From: Janibacter sp. HTCC2649
GTDB taxonomy: Bacteria; Actinomycetota; Actinomycetes; Actinomycetales; Dermatophilaceae
Assembly: GCF_000152705.1 (NCBI RefSeq)
Contig: NZ_CH672413.1
Coordinates: forward strand, 806,001 to 870,000
Length of the DNA stretch: 64,000 nt
Direction: 5' to 3'
The position numbers and the translations under genes were made by a program. The notes under the pieces were generated by a model. It saw only the letters and a program-made list of their open reading frames with translations, searched no databases and was not told where the DNA came from. Positions 31,920-40,531 of this stretch are shown piece by piece; the stretch's first letter is position 1; each line of letters starts with the position of its first letter.

Positions 31920-33497
31920 ATGAAAGCGAAGGCGCTCATCGGTGCAACTGTCGTCGGTCTTGCAGGGGTCGCCGTCCGGGACCTCACCCAGAAGAAGCAC
32001 TCGCTCAAACGCAACTTCCCTGTCATCGCGAACCTCCGCTACCTCCTCGAGAAGGTTGGGCCGGAGCTGCGGCAGTACATCATCACGAGCAACGACGCCG
32101 AGCGCCCGTTCTCGCGTGACCAGCGCTCGTGGGTCTATGCCAGCAGCAAGCTCGAGAACAACTACGTCGGCTTCGGCACCGACAACGACATCGAGCACCT
32201 CGAGAACTACCCGATCATCAAGCACCGCACCTTCTCCGCGTCGGCTCCGTCGACCGCCGTCGCCCACGGGCATGACGACGCCGTCTCGCTGCCTGCCGCC
32301 AAGGTCCTGGGCGGACCTCGTGGCAGGAAGCACGCGTTCCGCCCCACCTCCGTCGTCAACGTCTCGGCCATGAGCTTCGGATCCTTGTCCGGCAATGCGA
32401 TCGAGGCCCTCAACCGTGGCGTGGCCCTCGCGGGCGCGATGCACAACACCGGTGAGGGCGGACTGTCCGAGCACCACCGCAAGGGTGGCGACCTCATCCT
32501 CCAGATCGGCACGGCCTACTTCGGCTGTCGCGACGACCAGGGCCGGTTCGACCTCGCCAAGCTCACGGACCTCGTCCAGAGCGCGCCGGTCAAAGCGATC
32601 GAGATCAAACTGAGCCAGGGCGCCAAACCCGGCCTCGGCGGCGTCCTGCCGGCCGCGAAGATCACCGAGGAGATCAGCAGGATCCGCGGCATACCCTTGG
32701 GCGTGGACTGCGTCAGCCCGTCACGGCATGCCGAGTTCAACAGCGTCGACAGCATGCTCGACTGGGTCGAGATGATCGCCGACGCGACCGGGCTCCCCGT
32801 CGGTGTGAAGTCCGCCGTGGGCGAGATGGACTTCTGGACCGAGCTGGCGGAGAAGATGTCGAGCCGTACCCGCGGCGTGGACTTCATCACCGTCGACGGG
32901 GGCGAGGGTGGCACCGGCGCCGCTCCCCTGATCTTCAGCGACTCCGTCGCTCTCCCCTTCCGGGTCGGGTTCGCGCGGGTCTACTCGACCTTTGCGCGTG
33001 CGGGGCTCACGGACGACGTCGTCTTCATCGGCAGCGGCAAGCTCGGCCTGCCCGACAACGCGCTGGTGGCCTTTGCGCTCGGAGTCGACATGGTCAACGT
33101 CGCGCGGGAGTCGATGTTGTCGCTGGGCTGCATCCAGGCCCAGAAGTGCCACACCGACAAGTGCCCCACGGGTGTGGCGACGCAGGATCCGTGGCTCGCG
33201 CACGGACTCGATCCCACGCTGAAGTCCGTGCGGCTGTCCAACTACCTGCAGACGTTGCGGCGTGACCTGCTCAAGGTCTCGGAGGCCTGCGGTGTCCCCC
33301 ACCCCGGCCTCATCGATGCCGACGCGATCGAGATCCTCGATGGCAACCGATCCGGTGTGCCGCTGCGCGAGGTCTACGGCTACGAGCCCGGCTGGGGCGC
33401 CCTCGGCCCGGACCTCGCTCGCGAGATCACCTCGATCATGTGGCCCGATCGCGACCGCGACACCAAGGCACCCGCCTCCTCGACCGCCACGACCTGA
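31920..33497 (+). CDS. FMN-binding glutamate synthase-like protein
   Basis: A 525-residue protein related to the FMN domain of glutamate synthase (GltB). It has an N-terminal membrane-like helix (ALIGATVVGLAGVAV), SAMSFGSLSGNAIEALN, the GEGGLSEHH loop, KLSQGAKPGLGG, VDGGEGGTGAAPL and the 3Fe-4S cysteine set in GCIQAQKCHTDKCPTGVA. It lacks the glutaminase domain, so it is not a complete GOGAT. Members are uncharacterised oxidoreductases. ATG 31920 is preferred; ATG 31899 and GTG 31845 are in frame. Divergent from the dioxygenase gene. Confidence 0.87.
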   Translation: MKAKALIGATVVGLAGVAVRDLTQKKHSLKRNFPVIANLRYLLEKVGPELRQYIITSNDAERPFSRDQRSWVYASSKLENNYVGFGTDNDIEHLENYPIIKHRTFSASAPSTAVAHGHDDAVSLPAAKVLGGPRGRKHAFRPTSVVNVSAMSFGSLSGNAIEALNRGVALAGAMHNTGEGGLSEHHRKGGDLILQIGTAYFGCRDDQGRFDLAKLTDLVQSAPVKAIEIKLSQGAKPGLGGVLPAAKITEEISRIRGIPLGVDCVSPSRHAEFNSVDSMLDWVEMIADATGLPVGVKSAVGEMDFWTELAEKMSSRTRGVDFITVDGGEGGTGAAPLIFSDSVALPFRVGFARVYSTFARAGLTDDVVFIGSGKLGLPDNALVAFALGVDMVNVARESMLSLGCIQAQKCHTDKCPTGVATQDPWLAHGLDPTLKSVRLSNYLQTLRRDLLKVSEACGVPHPGLIDADAIEILDGNRSGVPLREVYGYEPGWGALGPDLAREITSIMWPDRDRDTKAPASSTATT

Positions 33498-33562
33498 CGT
33501 GGCCTGACGCGACCTGACTGATGACCGTCGCTGCCCAGTTCGGCGATGCACGCTGACGGTGG

Positions 33563-33568
33563 TTTGAT
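33563..33568 (+). promoter_or_regulatory. -10 element of the epimerase gene (leaderless type)
   Basis: TTTGAT followed by six bases and the ATG at 33575, with no Shine-Dalgarno sequence. Confidence 0.4.
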
Positions 33569-33574
33569 CGGCCC

Positions 33575-34477
33575 ATGCGCATCTTCTTCACCGGTGGTAG
33601 CGGCAAGGCCGGCAAGCACGTGGCAACGCACCTCGCCCAGCTCGGCCATCAGGTCACCAACGCCGACCTCGTTCCTCTCGGACACTCGTCGGTCAGCGAC
33701 CTGAGGGTCGACCTCACGGACATCGGCGAGACCTACTCGGCCCTGGCCGGGCTCGCGACGTTCGACGAGCTGGAGCTGGCGAGCAAGCCCGCCTACGACG
33801 CCGTCGTGCACTTCGCCGCGGTGCCCGCGATCCTGCTCGCCCCTGACGCGAAGACCTATGCGACCAACGTGCTCAGCACCTACAACGTGCTCGAGGCCGC
33901 GACCCGGCTGGGTATCCGCAAGATCGTGTTCGCCTCGTCGGAGACGACCTACGGTGTCTGTTTCGCCCAGGGCGAGCGGCGTCCGCAGTACGTGCCCGTG
34001 GACGAGGAGCACCCCACCGTGCCCGAGGACTCCTATGCCATGTCCAAGGTGGCCAACGAGGTGACAGCGCGCTCGTTCCAGGCCCGTACTGGAGCGGACA
34101 TCTACGGCCTGCGGATCAACAACGTCATCGAGCCCCACGAGTACGCCGACATGTTCCCGGACTTCCTCAACGACCCGTCACTGCGGCGCCGCAACATCTT
34201 CGCCTACATCGACACCCGCGATCTTGGCCAGATGGTGCAGCGCTGTCTCGAGGTCGACGGGCTCGGCTACGAGGTGTTCAACGTGGCCAACGCCGACATG
34301 TCCGTCGCGGCGACGACCCAAGAGGTTCAGGACCGCTTCTACGACGGAATCGAGGTGACGCGGGAGATGGGTCAAGACGAGACGTTCTACTCCATCGACA
34401 AGGCGCGCCGACTTCTTGGCTACGAGCCGCAGCACTCCTGGCGCGATGTCCTGCCCGATCCCCGGGTCAACACCTGA
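33575..34477 (+). CDS. NAD-dependent epimerase/dehydratase (extended SDR)
   Basis: A 300-residue Rossmann-fold protein. It has the NAD loop FTGGSGKAGKHVA (GxxGxxG), VHFAAVPA, the serine in FASSETTYG and the catalytic YAMSK pair. Sugar-nucleotide or sugar-acid substrates are typical for the family; this one cannot be assigned. An imperfect hairpin follows its stop by about 50 bases. Confidence 0.88.
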   Translation: MRIFFTGGSGKAGKHVATHLAQLGHQVTNADLVPLGHSSVSDLRVDLTDIGETYSALAGLATFDELELASKPAYDAVVHFAAVPAILLAPDAKTYATNVLSTYNVLEAATRLGIRKIVFASSETTYGVCFAQGERRPQYVPVDEEHPTVPEDSYAMSKVANEVTARSFQARTGADIYGLRINNVIEPHEYADMFPDFLNDPSLRRRNIFAYIDTRDLGQMVQRCLEVDGLGYEVFNVANADMSVAATTQEVQDRFYDGIEVTREMGQDETFYSIDKARRLLGYEPQHSWRDVLPDPRVNT

Positions 34478-34526
34478 CCTACGGGCATCCACCAAAGCGT
34501 GCAGCCTGACCCCTCTGCGGCGGAAA

Positions 34527-34581
34527 GACGCACCTTCTGGGAGGTTGGCCAGACTCGGGGATCGCGGCAGAAGGGTGCGTC
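34527..34581 (+). other. imperfect long inverted repeat before the 34596 gene
   Basis: GACGCACCTTCTG (34527-34539) pairs with CAGAAGGGTGCGTC (34568-34581) apart from one bulged G; the spacer is 28 bases. It may terminate the epimerase transcript. It ends next to the -10 of the following gene, so it might also be regulatory. Confidence 0.45.
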
Positions 34582-34583
34582 GC

Positions 34584-34589
34584 TAGGTT
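34584..34589 (+). promoter_or_regulatory. -10 element of the 34596 gene (leaderless type)
   Basis: TAGGTT followed by six bases and the GTG start. Confidence 0.45.
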
Positions 34590-34595
34590 CGACTC

Positions 34596-34895
34596 GTGAC
34601 CAAACGTCCTGAGATCGTGTGCATCTGTGGGTCTTCGAAGTTCATGACCGAGATACGCGCGGCGAACCGTGAACTGACCTTCACCGGAGTTATCGTCGTC
34701 GCCCCCAGCGAGGCGGATGAGTCCCCCACCCCCGAGCAGAAGGCCGTGCTGGACGCTCTTCACCTGCGCAAGATCGACTTGTCCGACCGGGTTTTGATCG
34801 TCAACCCGGGTGGGTACGTCGGAGAGTCGACGCGAAGGGAAATCGCCTACGCCCAAGCGGCCGGCGAGCCGATCACCTTCACAGACCCGCTCTGA
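34596..34895 (+). CDS. small deoxyribosyltransferase-like protein (DUF4406-like)
   Basis: A 99-residue protein. IVCICGSSKFMTEIRAANREL at the start and VLIVNPGGYVGESTRREIAYA near the end match the nucleoside 2-deoxyribosyltransferase-like Rossmann fold often found in phages and mobile regions. There the Ser/Gly loop binds the nucleoside and the Glu is catalytic. Substrate unknown. It begins a pocket of small genes with lower G+C than the surroundings. Confidence 0.7.
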   Translation: MTKRPEIVCICGSSKFMTEIRAANRELTFTGVIVVAPSEADESPTPEQKAVLDALHLRKIDLSDRVLIVNPGGYVGESTRREIAYAQAAGEPITFTDPL

Positions 34896-34992
34896 CGACA
34901 GCGGGCGCGCTCATCGGCACGACCGCCCGGAACACGGTATGAGGGGATGAGCTCGTCCTGCGCTAGTTCTCGCGGTCGACAACAGTCGTAAG

Positions 34993-34998
34993 TACGCT
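34993..34998 (+). promoter_or_regulatory. -10 element of the 35005 gene (leaderless type)
   Basis: TACGCT followed by six bases and the ATG start. Confidence 0.45.
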
Positions 34999-35004
34999 CC
35001 CTCC

Positions 35005-35313
35005 ATGACTGCTCGCCTCACAATTGCTAGACCCGCAGGTGGCTACCGAGACCGGGCCCGCGAGTATGTAATCGAGGTAGATGGCCACGAGGTGGGCCGC
35101 CTTCAGCGCAACCGCGACCTGACCGTTGACATCCCTTCCGACCGAGAAGTGGCAGTCCGAGCGGCCATCGATTGGACTGGCTCGCCGACGTGGCGAGGGC
35201 AGCTAGCGGAAGATGAACACGCGCTCATCGAAGTGGCGCCCAAGAGCGCATTCGCTGGCCTCATGAACCTGTTCGGCGGCGACACATGGATCCGTATCCG
35301 ACGACTCGATTGA
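35005..35313 (+). CDS. hypothetical protein (102 aa)
   Basis: Not recognised. The 102-residue soluble protein has a beta-rich pattern (EYVIEVDGHEVGRLQRNRDLTVDIP; ALIEVAPKS; DTWIRIRRLD), suggesting a small beta-sandwich. No signal peptide or membrane segment. The leaderless -10 spacing and good codon use support it as a real gene. It is convergent with the 90-residue gene that follows. Confidence 0.65.
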   Translation: MTARLTIARPAGGYRDRAREYVIEVDGHEVGRLQRNRDLTVDIPSDREVAVRAAIDWTGSPTWRGQLAEDEHALIEVAPKSAFAGLMNLFGGDTWIRIRRLD

Positions 35314-35352
35314 TGGTCCTGCATTCTCGTGTCGCGGCAAATCCGGACGTTG

Positions 35353-35625
35353 CTACTCGGCCGCAGACCGCCGTCGGAACTCCGCAAGCCAATCGATCAC
35401 CTGTTGATCGTCGTGCAAGTAGGGCTCTCCGGGACCATGACTCAGATCGATCCCATAGAGAACGCCGAGAGCCCACCAGACAACGCGATCGCCGCCGGCC
35501 GATTCATCGCTGGCCACCCATTGCGCCGCCCATCGATCGACGGCATCACGGCCCACCCGACCAGCGATGAGGTCTCTGAACTTTCGTTCGACATCGGCCC
35601 GTGATGGGGGTGGTGCGCTTCTCAT
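35353..35625 (-). CDS. conserved hypothetical protein (90 aa)
   Basis: A 90-residue acidic, Trp-rich protein: AGRVGRDAVDRWAAQWVASDE, VVWWALGVLYGIDLSHGPGEPYLHDDQQVIDWLAEFRR. From memory, this type of small protein is frequent in actinomycetes, often near polymorphic-toxin or immunity-like genes; its function is unknown. CATGCT lies six bases before the ATG. Its start nearly abuts the divergent gene, whose real start is probably 90 bases further in. Confidence 0.65.
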   Translation of the reverse strand: MRSAPPPSRADVERKFRDLIAGRVGRDAVDRWAAQWVASDESAGGDRVVWWALGVLYGIDLSHGPGEPYLHDDQQVIDWLAEFRRRSAAE

Positions 35626-35713
35626 GACCCAAGCATGTCCGTGCCGCGACCCGCTAGCACTCGACTCACGGAAGACCCGGACGGATCTTTCGAAGTCGCG
35701 ACAGACTGTCAGT

Positions 35714-36313
35714 GTGGCAACCAGTCAGGCTATTCGGAACCTTCAGGCCTACATCTACAAGCGTCCCGGAGACGCGGATTTCCACCAGGTGTGCACCCGC
35801 GTGCAAGAGGTGGACTCAAGGGACAAGCTGACAGCGGCGCAGCGGGACGCTCTCCTAGTTCCGGTCTGCTCGCGCCCGGATGCCGAGTTGCTCCAGTGGC
35901 TTATTGACTACGGCTCGCGCCCTCAGAAGCAACTGAAGAAGTTGCTGACCATGACGGTGGGTTGGAATGAGCGGCGACTTGAGTGGGCCGAACGACAGAT
36001 TGCCGTTCTGCAGCTCCTGCGCACGTTCGTAGCCGATGGTGAAGACCATCTGCTTTCTGAGGCCCTTTCGACGGTGTGCTGGTTCGGTAACACTGGGCCA
36101 GCCGTCTGGCTTATCGAGACAGGGGCGGACACCCACTTCTCCAGTTGGAACGCGCTTGGACAGAACCATGTCGATTGTCTGGCGAATGCCGAGATGCGTG
36201 GAGAGCGCCTCGGTGACTACTCCACATACGAATTCCTTCGCCCGTGGCACGAAAGCCGCGAGCCTTTGACCGACTGGAAGCAGCTCTACGAGGCTGGGTC
36301 CAACCTCACCTGA
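35714..36313 (+). CDS. helical-repeat hypothetical protein, ankyrin-like
   Basis: Not assigned to a family. The GTG at 35714 gives 199 residues and has CAGACT six bases upstream; ATG 35624 is an in-frame alternative that would overlap the divergent gene's start. Helical segments such as DAELLQWLIDYGSRP and GPAVWLIETGADTHFSSW resemble degenerate ankyrin repeats. Soluble, no signal peptide. Codon use is less G+C-rich than in neighbouring housekeeping genes, consistent with acquisition. Confidence 0.6.
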   Translation: MATSQAIRNLQAYIYKRPGDADFHQVCTRVQEVDSRDKLTAAQRDALLVPVCSRPDAELLQWLIDYGSRPQKQLKKLLTMTVGWNERRLEWAERQIAVLQLLRTFVADGEDHLLSEALSTVCWFGNTGPAVWLIETGADTHFSSWNALGQNHVDCLANAEMRGERLGDYSTYEFLRPWHESREPLTDWKQLYEAGSNLT

Positions 36314-36401
36314 GCTGATAGCGGCATGTGAGGTAGTCGTTGTCGGTGAGCGGTGGCATCGTGCCCTCATGCATTAGCGAATCGAGCAAGCCGGGAACAC
36401 C

Positions 36402-36614
36402 GTGGTTCCAGCCATCTTGGCAGTCGAGTCGCTGGGATTCGCGGTCGAGGTGAATCGCGATCGTGTCTGCGCCCGGCGTGGGCACGAGGAGTATGCGGCC
36501 GAGGATCCTGTGGCTCTGCTTGGCCTGATTCGGCTCGTAGAACTCCGCTCGTGGGATTGGGGCGCGAGCGACCTACAGATCGACGAGACGCTGCGGCGAT
36601 ACGGAGCCGGCTGA
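36402..36614 (+). CDS. small conserved-type protein, possibly truncated at its start
   Basis: A 70-residue frame (AVESLGFAVEVNRDRVCARRGHEEYAAEDPVALLGLIRLVELRSWDWGASD) with plausible helical structure. GTG 36402 is the first usable start, with no Shine-Dalgarno. In the same frame 33 bases upstream, ATG-CAT-TAG is followed by codons for R-I-E-Q-A-G-N-T that read naturally into the protein. So an ancestral start at 36369 may have been cut by a nonsense change. A CATCGT hexamer sits six bases before that ATG. Function unknown. Confidence 0.5.
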   Translation: MVPAILAVESLGFAVEVNRDRVCARRGHEEYAAEDPVALLGLIRLVELRSWDWGASDLQIDETLRRYGAG

Positions 36615-36663
36615 CTTCCGCTCATCGGCTACTTGTTTCATTGACGGCATGTCCGTGAAACGA

Positions 36664-36683
36664 GGCGCCGCCGGAGCGGCGCC
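36664..36683. terminator. GC hairpin between convergent genes
   Basis: An 8-bp perfect stem (36664-36671 / 36676-36683) with a CGGA loop, about 50 bases after the small plus-strand gene. No T-tract. Confidence 0.5.
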
Positions 36684-36710
36684 ATCTGGGCGAAGTGACA
36701 CGCCCGTTAC

Positions 36711-36742
36711 GGGGGTCTGACTGACAGCGAGCCGAGACCCCC
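36711..36742. terminator. second hairpin downstream of aroB
   Basis: GGGGGTCT (36711-36718) pairs with AGACCCCC (36735-36742), loop 16 bases. It lies about 80 bases beyond the aroB stop and can end the aro transcript. The rest of the 210-base gap shows nothing else. Confidence 0.5.
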
Positions 36743-36824
36743 AGGGCCGGGACCAGCCAAGGATCACCCCTGGTCGATCCAGATCCTCGATGTTCCAGAG
36801 TTCAAACGCCGATCAGTCGGCGGT

Positions 36825-37886
36825 TCACTCCGAGACTGCGGCGTATGCCGTGTGCAGTTGTTCCGTCGTCGGGCCTTCCAGCCTGACAGGGCGGGCGATG
36901 TCCTCGAGGACGACGAACCGCAGGAGCGAACCGCGGGTCTTCTTGTCGCGCCGCATCGCCGTCTCGAGCTCGGCCCATCGACCGGCTTCGTAGGACGTCG
37001 GCAGCCCCACCGACTCCAGCACGGACCTGTGCCGGTCGACGACGTCGCGCGCGAGAACGCCTGCGGCACAGGCGAGTTCGGCAGCAAAGATCATCCCGAT
37101 GGACACGGCCTCACCGTGGCGTCGGCGGTAGTGCTCGACATGCTCGATGGCGTGACCGAACGTGTGCCCGTAGTTGAGGATCTCGCGCAGCGAGGATTCC
37201 TTGAGGTCCTGGGTGACGACGTCGGCCTTGACCTGGATGGCCCGCTCGATGAGCTCGAGCGTGTGCGGACCGTCCGGTCGCGTCGCGGCCTCGGGGTCGG
37301 CGGCGACGAGGTCGAGGATGACGGGGTCGACGATGAAGCCAGCCTTGATGATCTCGGCCAGCCCGGCGACATAGTCCTCACGCGGCAGGGTTCGCAGGAC
37401 GTCGACGTCGCAGAGGACGGCGCGCGGCAGGTGGAAGGAGCCAACGAGATTCTTGCCCTCGGCCGTGTTGATGCCGGTCTTGCCACCGACAGCCGCATCG
37501 ACCATGGCGAGCAGTGTGGTCGGCACCTGGACCACGGGCACCCCGCGCAGCCAGGTCGCGGCGACAAACCCGGCGAGGTCGGTCACGGTCCCCCCGCCGA
37601 CCCCGACGACGACGTCGGTGCGGGTGAAGCCGTGGTGTCCGAGCAGGGCCCAAAGGTCGGCGGCGACGAGAGCGGTCTTGGCGTCTTCGGCGTCAGGCAC
37701 GCCCACGGCATACGCCTCAATGCCGTTGTCCCGCAGGGAGGCCGTGACCTTCTCTCCCAGGGGGCGCATGGAGTCGGGGTGCACGACCAGGGCGCGCTGC
37801 ACGCCCTCACCGATGACGTCGGCGACCCGCGTGGAGCAGCCGGACTCGATGACGACGTCGTAGTCACCGACCGAGACGATGCTCAT
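36825..37886 (-). CDS. aroB: 3-dehydroquinate synthase
   Basis: It converts DAHP to 3-dehydroquinate using NAD and a divalent metal. The 353-residue protein has GVGGGTVTDLAGFVAATWLRGV, PTTLLAMVDAAVGGKTGIN and the metal region ILNYGHTFGHAIEH. The ATG at 37886 overlaps the aroK stop (ATGA). It is the last gene of aroC-aroK-aroB. In many actinobacteria aroQ and further genes follow, but here transcription seems to end at hairpins. Confidence 0.97.
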   Translation of the reverse strand: MSIVSVGDYDVVIESGCSTRVADVIGEGVQRALVVHPDSMRPLGEKVTASLRDNGIEAYAVGVPDAEDAKTALVAADLWALLGHHGFTRTDVVVGVGGGTVTDLAGFVAATWLRGVPVVQVPTTLLAMVDAAVGGKTGINTAEGKNLVGSFHLPRAVLCDVDVLRTLPREDYVAGLAEIIKAGFIVDPVILDLVAADPEAATRPDGPHTLELIERAIQVKADVVTQDLKESSLREILNYGHTFGHAIEHVEHYRRRHGEAVSIGMIFAAELACAAGVLARDVVDRHRSVLESVGLPTSYEAGRWAELETAMRRDKKTRGSLLRFVVLEDIARPVRLEGPTTEQLHTAYAAVSE

Positions 37887-38404
37887 TGCGCCGCCTGCAG
37901 GTGCTCGGCGATCTCGCTGACGATGCCGGCGACCGGGCGCCCGGCCGTGTCGATGCGGTGCGTCGCGACCCGCTCGTAGGTCGGTCGGCGCTCGTTCATG
38001 AGCTTGGTCCACGAGGCGCGCGGATTGATGACGAGCAGGGGCCGACTGCCGTCGAAGCCGACGCGCTTGGCGGCATCGGCGATCGTGACATCAAGGAACA
38101 CGACGACATGGTCCGCGAGGACCCTCTGGGTCTCCGCGTCCATGGGTGCTCCGCCTCCGAGGGCCACGACACCGGGCTCGACAGACACTGCGCGGGCAAC
38201 CTCTGCCCGTTCGAGCGCCCGGAAGGCGGGCTCACCCTCGAGGACGAAGATGTCGGAGATCGAGCACCCCTGGTCGGCCTCGATGGCGGCGTCGGTGTCG
38301 TGGAACGGCACGTCGAGCTCGGCCGCGAGCGCCTCACCAATCGTCGTCTTGCCGGACCCGGGAGGGCCGATGAGGACAGCGACGGGACGGGCGGAGGTCA
38401 CCAC
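37883..38404 (-). CDS. aroK: shikimate kinase
   Basis: A 173-residue kinase making shikimate 3-phosphate. It has the P-loop GPPGSGKTT (residues 13-21), shikimate-binding DTDAAIE and FR, the second substrate loop GGGAP and the LID Arg region DGSRPLL. The GTG start overlaps the aroC stop region (GTGGTGA). A second GTG three bases later is an alternative. Confidence 0.97.
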   Translation of the reverse strand: MVTSARPVAVLIGPPGSGKTTIGEALAAELDVPFHDTDAAIEADQGCSISDIFVLEGEPAFRALERAEVARAVSVEPGVVALGGGAPMDAETQRVLADHVVVFLDVTIADAAKRVGFDGSRPLLVINPRASWTKLMNERRPTYERVATHRIDTAGRPVAGIVSEIAEHLQAAQ

Positions 38405-39621
38405 GAGCGCATCGTCTCGGGGATGGACGCGAGGTATGCCGCGTGGTTGCGTCGCGTCTCGTCCACCGAGTCTCCGCCGAACTTCTCGAGGCAGGCCTCG
38501 GCGAGGACGAGCGCCACCATGGCCTCGGCGACGACGCCGGCGGCGGGGACCGCGGAGACGTCGGAGCGCTGGTGGATGGCCTTGGCCTCCGCCTCACCCG
38601 TCGTGTCGATCGTGTCGAGGGCGCGGGGCACGGTGGAGATCGGCTTCATCGCGGCGCGCACCCGCAGGACGTCGCCGGTGGACATGCCACCCTCGGTCCC
38701 GCCGGCTCGGCCGGTGCGTCGCTGGATCGTGCCGGAGGCGTCGCGTTCCATCTCGTCGTGGGCGGCCGAACCTCGGCGTGCAGCGGTGCGGAAGCCGTCG
38801 CCGACCTCGACACCCTTGATCGCCTGGATGCCCATGAGGGCACCGGCGAGGCGGGCGTCGAGTCGTCGGTCCCAGTGGACGTGAGAGCCCAGGCCGGGTG
38901 GCAGTCCGTAGGCGAGGACCTCGACGACGCCGCCGAGGGTGTCGCCGTCCTTCTTGGCTGCTTCGACCTCGGCGACCATGGCGGCCGAGCCCTCGGCGTC
39001 AAGGGTGCGCACAGGGTTGGCGTCGATCTCGGCGACCTGGTCGGGGGTCGGCAATGGGGCATCCTCGGACACGCCGGCCGGGCCCATCGAGACGGTGTGT
39101 GAGACGAGACGGATGCCGTAGGCCTGCTCGAGGAAGCGCGCCGCGACCTCACCGAGGGCGACACGAGCGGCGGTCTCGCGGGCCGAGGCGCGCTCGAGCA
39201 CCGGGCGGGCGTCGTCGAAGCCGTACTTCTGCATGCCCACCAGGTCGGCGTGACCGGGACGCGGACGGGTCAGCGGCTTGTTGCGCGCGACCTCCTTGTC
39301 GGCGTTGACGTCGTTGGACGCGGCGTAGGCCTCATCCGACACGGGGTCGGCCGACATGACCGTCTCCCACTTGGGCCACTCGGTGTTGCCGATGCGGATC
39401 GCGACCGGCGAACCCATCGTCAGGCCGTGACGCACGCCGCCGAGGAACTCGACCTCGTCCTGCTCGAACTTCATCCGGGCGCCGCGGCCGTAGCCGAGAC
39501 GGCGGCGCGCGAGCGCGTCGGCCAGGTCCTTGCGAGTCACCTCGACTCCAGCGGGGAGGCCTTCGATCGTGGCAAGGAGGGCGGGGCCGTGAGACTCGCC
39601 TGCGGTCAACCAACGGAGCAT
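38398..39621 (-). CDS. aroC: chorismate synthase
   Basis: It converts EPSP to chorismate with reduced FMN. The 407-residue protein has [36 protein letters not shown], the central RPGHADL signature and [16 protein letters not shown] lies six bases before the ATG, suggesting a leaderless transcript for aroC-aroK-aroB. Confidence 0.97.
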   Translation of the reverse strand: MLRWLTAGESHGPALLATIEGLPAGVEVTRKDLADALARRRLGYGRGARMKFEQDEVEFLGGVRHGLTMGSPVAIRIGNTEWPKWETVMSADPVSDEAYAASNDVNADKEVARNKPLTRPRPGHADLVGMQKYGFDDARPVLERASARETAARVALGEVAARFLEQAYGIRLVSHTVSMGPAGVSEDAPLPTPDQVAEIDANPVRTLDAEGSAAMVAEVEAAKKDGDTLGGVVEVLAYGLPPGLGSHVHWDRRLDARLAGALMGIQAIKGVEVGDGFRTAARRGSAAHDEMERDASGTIQRRTGRAGGTEGGMSTGDVLRVRAAMKPISTVPRALDTIDTTGEAEAKAIHQRSDVSAVPAAGVVAEAMVALVLAEACLEKFGGDSVDETRRNHAAYLASIPETMRSW

Positions 39622-39627
39622 GGCCCG

Positions 39628-39633
39628 ATCTTC
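39628..39633 (-). promoter_or_regulatory. -10 element of aroC (leaderless type)
   Basis: GAAGAT followed by six bases and the aroC ATG. Confidence 0.4.
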
Positions 39634-39706
39634 CCACGCGCTCTTGCGGAACCGCCGGTCGCGGTCAGCACGTGGGCGCGGTCGGGAGCAGGCGGCATAC
39701 GCACTC

Positions 39707-39736
39707 TTGACAGGAAACCAATTGGTTTCCTATGGT
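39707..39736 (+). promoter_or_regulatory. promoter with palindromic operator in the spacer
   Basis: A perfect -35 TTGACA (39707-39712) and a -10 TATGGT (39731-39736) are 18 bases apart. The spacer plus flanking A and T is a perfect 20-bp palindrome (half-site AGGAAACCAA). The -10 is six bases from the GTG start. A repressor on this site would block polymerase directly. The HTH-SRPBCC protein encoded just downstream is the obvious candidate. Confidence 0.85.
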
Positions 39737-39742
39737 GACGAC

Positions 39743-40504
39743 GTGGACGTCATCTTCCGAGCACTCGCGGACCCGACTCGACGGGCCCTGCTCGATGCGC
39801 TGTTCACCCGGGACGGCCAGACGCTGGTCGCCCTCACCGCCGAGTTCGACATGACCCGGATCGGCGTGGCCAAGCACCTGGCGGTGCTCGAGGAGGCCGG
39901 ACTCGTCGTCAGCCGACGACAGGGTCGGGAGAAGCTCCACTTCCTCAACCCGGTCGGGATCCGCCAGATCCACAACCGCTGGGTCAGCAAGTACACCGAG
40001 CCCTGGGCTGACGGCCTTCTCGGGCTGCGCGACGAACTGGAAGGACAGGACATGAGCACGAGCAAGGTGTTCGAGATCTACATCCGCACCACCCCTGAGC
40101 GCCTGTGGGAGGCCATCACCGACCCCGACACGCGCCGGCGCTTCCACTTCGGCAGCACGATCGCGTCGGACTGGACCCAGGGCTCGGCCTACGAGGTCAC
40201 CCATGACGGCGTCGACGGCCCTCTCGTCGACGGCGAGAACCTCACCGTGGAGCCACCCCGGCTCCTCGTCCAGAGCTTCCACGCGCACTGGGACGATGCC
40301 GCCGACTCGGTCGGCACATCCCGGGTCACGTGGGAGATCGAACCCGTGGGCGACTCGTGTCGCCTCACGGTCGTCCACGACCAGCTCCCCGAAGGCGTCA
40401 CCGAGGCGATCTACGGCGGCTGGCCCATGGTGCTCTCGGGCCTCAAGACCTGGCTCGAGACCGGCACCGAACTCACCACCCCCGGCTCGCAGATGTACGG
40501 CTGA
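39743..40504 (+). CDS. ArsR-type HTH fused to an SRPBCC (AHSA1-like) domain
   Basis: A 253-residue fusion. Residues 1-95 are an ArsR/SmtB-like winged helix (ALADPTRRALLDAL, MTRIGVAKHLAVLEEAGLVVSRRQGREKLHFLN); no metal-binding Cys pair is seen. Residues ~104-253, starting at an internal Met, form an SRPBCC/AHSA1-type hydrophobic-pocket domain (VFEIYIRTTPERLWEAITDPDTRRRF). Elsewhere the two parts are often adjacent genes. The GTG start coincides with the predicted transcription start. It probably represses itself and senses a ligand through the second domain; the ligand is unknown. Confidence 0.9.
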   Translation: MDVIFRALADPTRRALLDALFTRDGQTLVALTAEFDMTRIGVAKHLAVLEEAGLVVSRRQGREKLHFLNPVGIRQIHNRWVSKYTEPWADGLLGLRDELEGQDMSTSKVFEIYIRTTPERLWEAITDPDTRRRFHFGSTIASDWTQGSAYEVTHDGVDGPLVDGENLTVEPPRLLVQSFHAHWDDAADSVGTSRVTWEIEPVGDSCRLTVVHDQLPEGVTEAIYGGWPMVLSGLKTWLETGTELTTPGSQMYG

Positions 40505-40531
40505 GCCGCAGACACATCTGAGGAGCACGAC

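Noticed and set aside
34584-34595. tRNA T-arm-like sequence (GGTTCGACTC), possible tRNA gene or attachment site
   Set aside because: The flanking bases do not pair and there is no anticodon or acceptor stem. It is better explained as a -10 element plus start region.
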